Positions 62,079 through 64,000 of a stretch of DNA of 64,000 nucleotides are shown in pieces. Numbering within the stretch: position 1 is the stretch's first letter; every line of letters begins with the position of its first letter. The notes beneath the pieces are model-generated. The model did not search any database. It had not been told where the DNA came from and saw only the letters and a program-made list of their open reading frames with translations. The DNA is from Verrucomicrobiales bacterium. Lineage in GTDB: Bacteria > Verrucomicrobiota > Verrucomicrobiia > Verrucomicrobiales > SLCJ01. The stretch spans positions 1 through 64,000 of the forward strand of contig JAGXGH010000056.1 in NCBI GenBank assembly GCA_024636835.1. Direction: 5' to 3'. Both the position numbers and the translations under genes were made by a program.

Positions 62079-64000
62079 GCTTCATATTGCTTGGCAATGC
62101 TGCGCACTAATGGTTCGAGATCCAGATCGGGATCTGTGAAAGGAACCTGAATAGGAATGAGTTTCCCCTCTAGCTTCGCGAGCATGTGCCCTTTTCCAAG
62201 TAGCCTTTCTGCTGCAGAGTTTTTCTCGCCCGTTGCAATTTCAGCGGTTCCTTTGTCAGAAACTTTCAGGGTCAGACGGTTGCCGAGTTGCGAACGTAGC
62301 TGCATTGGCATGACGGTGTTGTCAGGCCGTTGAAGTCCGAAGGTCATAAAAATACCTGCCGCTCTGCTTTTGATACCTAGACTGCTCACACTCTGGGTAA
62401 TTGATTCCGCGTATTCCTTGTCGAGCATCCATTCAGCAAACTCATCTTGAAGATAGAAGATCGTTGGAAGGTTCTTCCCTGTTTTTTTACGATAGGCACG
62501 AATATCCTTACTACCCGTTTGCTCGAATAGTTTGTAGCGAGCCTCCATTTCCGTGACAAGCTCGGTGAGTAATTTTGCAGATTCTTCCTTGTCGGTGACA
62601 ATTGCTCCGCTGCCGGCTTGCAAGTGCGGCAACTCCTTGAGCCCGAAATAATCCACACCGCTTTTGCCGTCGACTAGATGGACATGGGTATTATCAGGAC
62701 TACGGGTTAAACCGATGTATAGCAGCATACTTTGAAGCAGAACGGATTTACCCGAACCTGTCGCACCTGAAACCAAGGTGTGAGGGTCTACGAAAGGATC
62801 GAGCATCTGGGGCATTCCGTCCTCTTCCCGCACTCCAACCATAATGGCCTCCGAATCAGGATCATGTTTAACTGATGTTAGGATATTTTCGAATACCTGA
62901 GCGGTATGGAGCATTTTCCGTTGTGGCCGGGTAACCATGACGGAGATTATTCCGACACCTGGGGTGACACGAAGAATGTCGATTCCGTAAGTCGTGAGGA
63001 ATTCTGGAGCGGCATCTTCAACTTTTTTTATGGTTAGATCAGGTCCGCCTTTGAAGGTGACGATAGCCGCGTTGGGAGTGATCACCGGTGAATGCTCTTC
63101 CGAAATTTTGGAAGACATGCCCTTGTCACGCATTGCGGATTTAAGAGCATCAACAACATCTTCAAGCCATTGATTTCCCTCCAACGATTCGCTAGAGAAA
63201 CTTTTGCTCCTAGCTGCGAGAATACCCATCGGGGAAGTGTCTGCTTCGTTTTGTGACGAGGACGGTTTAGCAGTCGTATCGGCTTTCGATTCTACTATTT
63301 CGACTGAGCTCTCGGATTGAGATTCTACTGCTGCGTTTTCGGATTGGCTGGTAGGTGATTCTAAAGGCGTATCTGGTGCCGGGATTGGAAGGCAAGCCGG
63401 ATCTAGCGGGGTATCGCTGTTGCTTTCTTCGAGAAAACGAATTGGAGCTTTCCCAAATCCCGTGTGTCCGTTCCTTAGCCTGAGTTTCCTTGCCTCCTCA
63501 AAGTTTCCATCTCTGAAATAGGCAATGAGTGAGTTGGTGTCTTGGGCGTTAAAGACTTCCTGCTGAGCAATCACATCCTCAGTGTCTGAAACTTCGATTC
63601 CGGTAGTTTCATAGGAGCTGTCGGAATCATGCACGAACACATGTGAATCGCCCCATACCGCGAATGAACATTCGCGGCGTCTGACAAATCCGCGCCACAG
63701 GCTGGGAGAATAGCTATGCTGCCCGCCAGTGTTAGTCAGACGGGACAGGATCATGTCTGAAATTCTGGCAAGCCAAAGCCCTTGATCCAGCGGAGGAAGT
63801 TTGGATGAAAGGGCGCGAGAGATTTGTTTAAGGGTGTCTTTTAGCTGCTTCGCTGACGTCTTCTTGCTCTCAGCCAACCCGGCACTATTGACGTATTTTG
63901 CCTCGGTTACGATGATGTCTAGATGTGGTGATCCATCATGCTTGTAGGTCGGTGCAATAACGAGCAAGTCGGCTAGTTTATCGCCACTGGGCTTACCTAG
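62075..64000 (-). CDS. FtsK/DptH-like DNA translocase, partial (N-terminus off the right edge)
   Basis: At least 641 residues, open to the window edge (a TTG at 63967 could be read as a start, but the frame and homology continue upstream). The visible N-terminal part includes HLDIIVTEAKYV, an Asp...Glu-x-Lys arrangement like the PD-(D/E)xK nuclease core. A low-complexity Ser/Glu linker (about 190-260) follows. The C-terminal ATPase has Walker A GATGSGKSVLLQS (about 397) and Walker B TIFYLQDEFAEWM (about 505), with SRAAGIFMTFGLQRP typical of FtsK-type motors. The combination nuclease-like plus FtsK, coupled to a cysteine desulfurase, resembles DptH of the Dnd phosphorothioation-dependent restriction system. 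Other FtsK/HerA defence proteins remain possible. Confidence 0.7.
   Translation of the reverse strand, partial: LGKPSGDKLADLLVIAPTYKHDGSPHLDIIVTEAKYVNSAGLAESKKTSAKQLKDTLKQISRALSSKLPPLDQGLWLARISDMILSRLTNTGGQHSYSPSLWRGFVRRRECSFAVWGDSHVFVHDSDSSYETTGIEVSDTEDVIAQQEVFNAQDTNSLIAYFRDGNFEEARKLRLRNGHTGFGKAPIRFLEESNSDTPLDPACLPIPAPDTPLESPTSQSENAAVESQSESSVEIVESKADTTAKPSSSQNEADTSPMGILAARSKSFSSESLEGNQWLEDVVDALKSAMRDKGMSSKISEEHSPVITPNAAIVTFKGGPDLTIKKVEDAAPEFLTTYGIDILRVTPGVGIISVMVTRPQRKMLHTAQVFENILTSVKHDPDSEAIMVGVREEDGMPQMLDPFVDPHTLVSGATGSGKSVLLQSMLLYIGLTRSPDNTHVHLVDGKSGVDYFGLKELPHLQAGSGAIVTDKEESAKLLTELVTEMEARYKLFEQTGSKDIRAYRKKTGKNLPTIFYLQDEFAEWMLDKEYAESITQSVSSLGIKSRAAGIFMTFGLQRPDNTVMPMQLRSQLGNRLTLKVSDKGTAEIATGEKNSAAERLLGKGHMLAKLEGKLIPIQVPFTDPDLDLEPLVRSIAKQYEA

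Overview
The window looks like chromosomal DNA from a marine or polysaccharide-degrading member of the Verrucomicrobiota. The signs are three PEP-CTERM exported proteins ending in a run of arginines, an ECF sigma factor paired with a FecR-LamG membrane protein, sulfatase and fucosidase genes in numbers, a DUF6288 protein, an SHD1-domain hydrolase, and XylR-type GntR/LacI hybrid regulators. No rRNA or tRNA gene was recognised.

Layout. (1) 1-7.8 kb: a divergently transcribed oligopeptide-binding lipoprotein (cut by the left edge) and a five-gene, tightly overlapping Yej/Opp-type ABC importer. (2) 7.8-10.9 kb: an alginate-lyase-fold gene, then a small scar zone with REP-like inverted repeats, the first ~50 codons of a broken cas1, and an intact Phd/VapC toxin-antitoxin pair. 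(3) 10.9-53.7 kb: a long carbohydrate-degradation region. It carries a GH28-like enzyme, two GH78 rhamnosidase-like enzymes, three GH29 fucosidases (one broken), a GH43-like protein, two sulfatases (one fused to DUF1080), several SGNH/sialate-acetylesterase-type esterases, a PhoD phosphatase, a 2-hydroxyacid dehydrogenase, and one intact and one decapitated XylR-type regulator. The gene content suggests a sulfated, acetylated, fucose- and rhamnose-containing polysaccharide as substrate; that is inference. (4) 53.7-64 kb: a defence/mobile island that begins where the third fucosidase is cut in mid-domain. It contains an XRE/ImmA-IrrE pair, a CBASS-type cassette (CD-NTase with AGS-C sensor plus a SLATT membrane effector, with three small companion proteins), a plasmid-type hypothetical protein, about 1.5 kb of structured non-coding DNA, a repeat protein, a cysteine desulfurase and an FtsK/DptH-like translocase running off the right edge (probably the end of a Dnd phosphorothioation/restriction operon).

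The most striking signal is regulatory. All three PEP-CTERM genes have a near-identical ECF-style promoter 50-65 bases upstream of the start (GTAACCTT, 12 bases, GGTATTA). A looser match with the same spacing sits directly in front of the ECF sigma gene. With the FecR-LamG protein as likely membrane sensor, this suggests a self-regulated sigma/anti-sigma circuit that switches on surface-sorted proteins placed between the sulfatase, fucosidase and GH43-like genes. A second shared element, about 97 bases, precedes the GH43-like gene and lies in opposite orientation before the GH28-like gene. Decayed genes at several points (cas1, two esterase remnants, one regulator, one fucosidase) show a region under active rearrangement.
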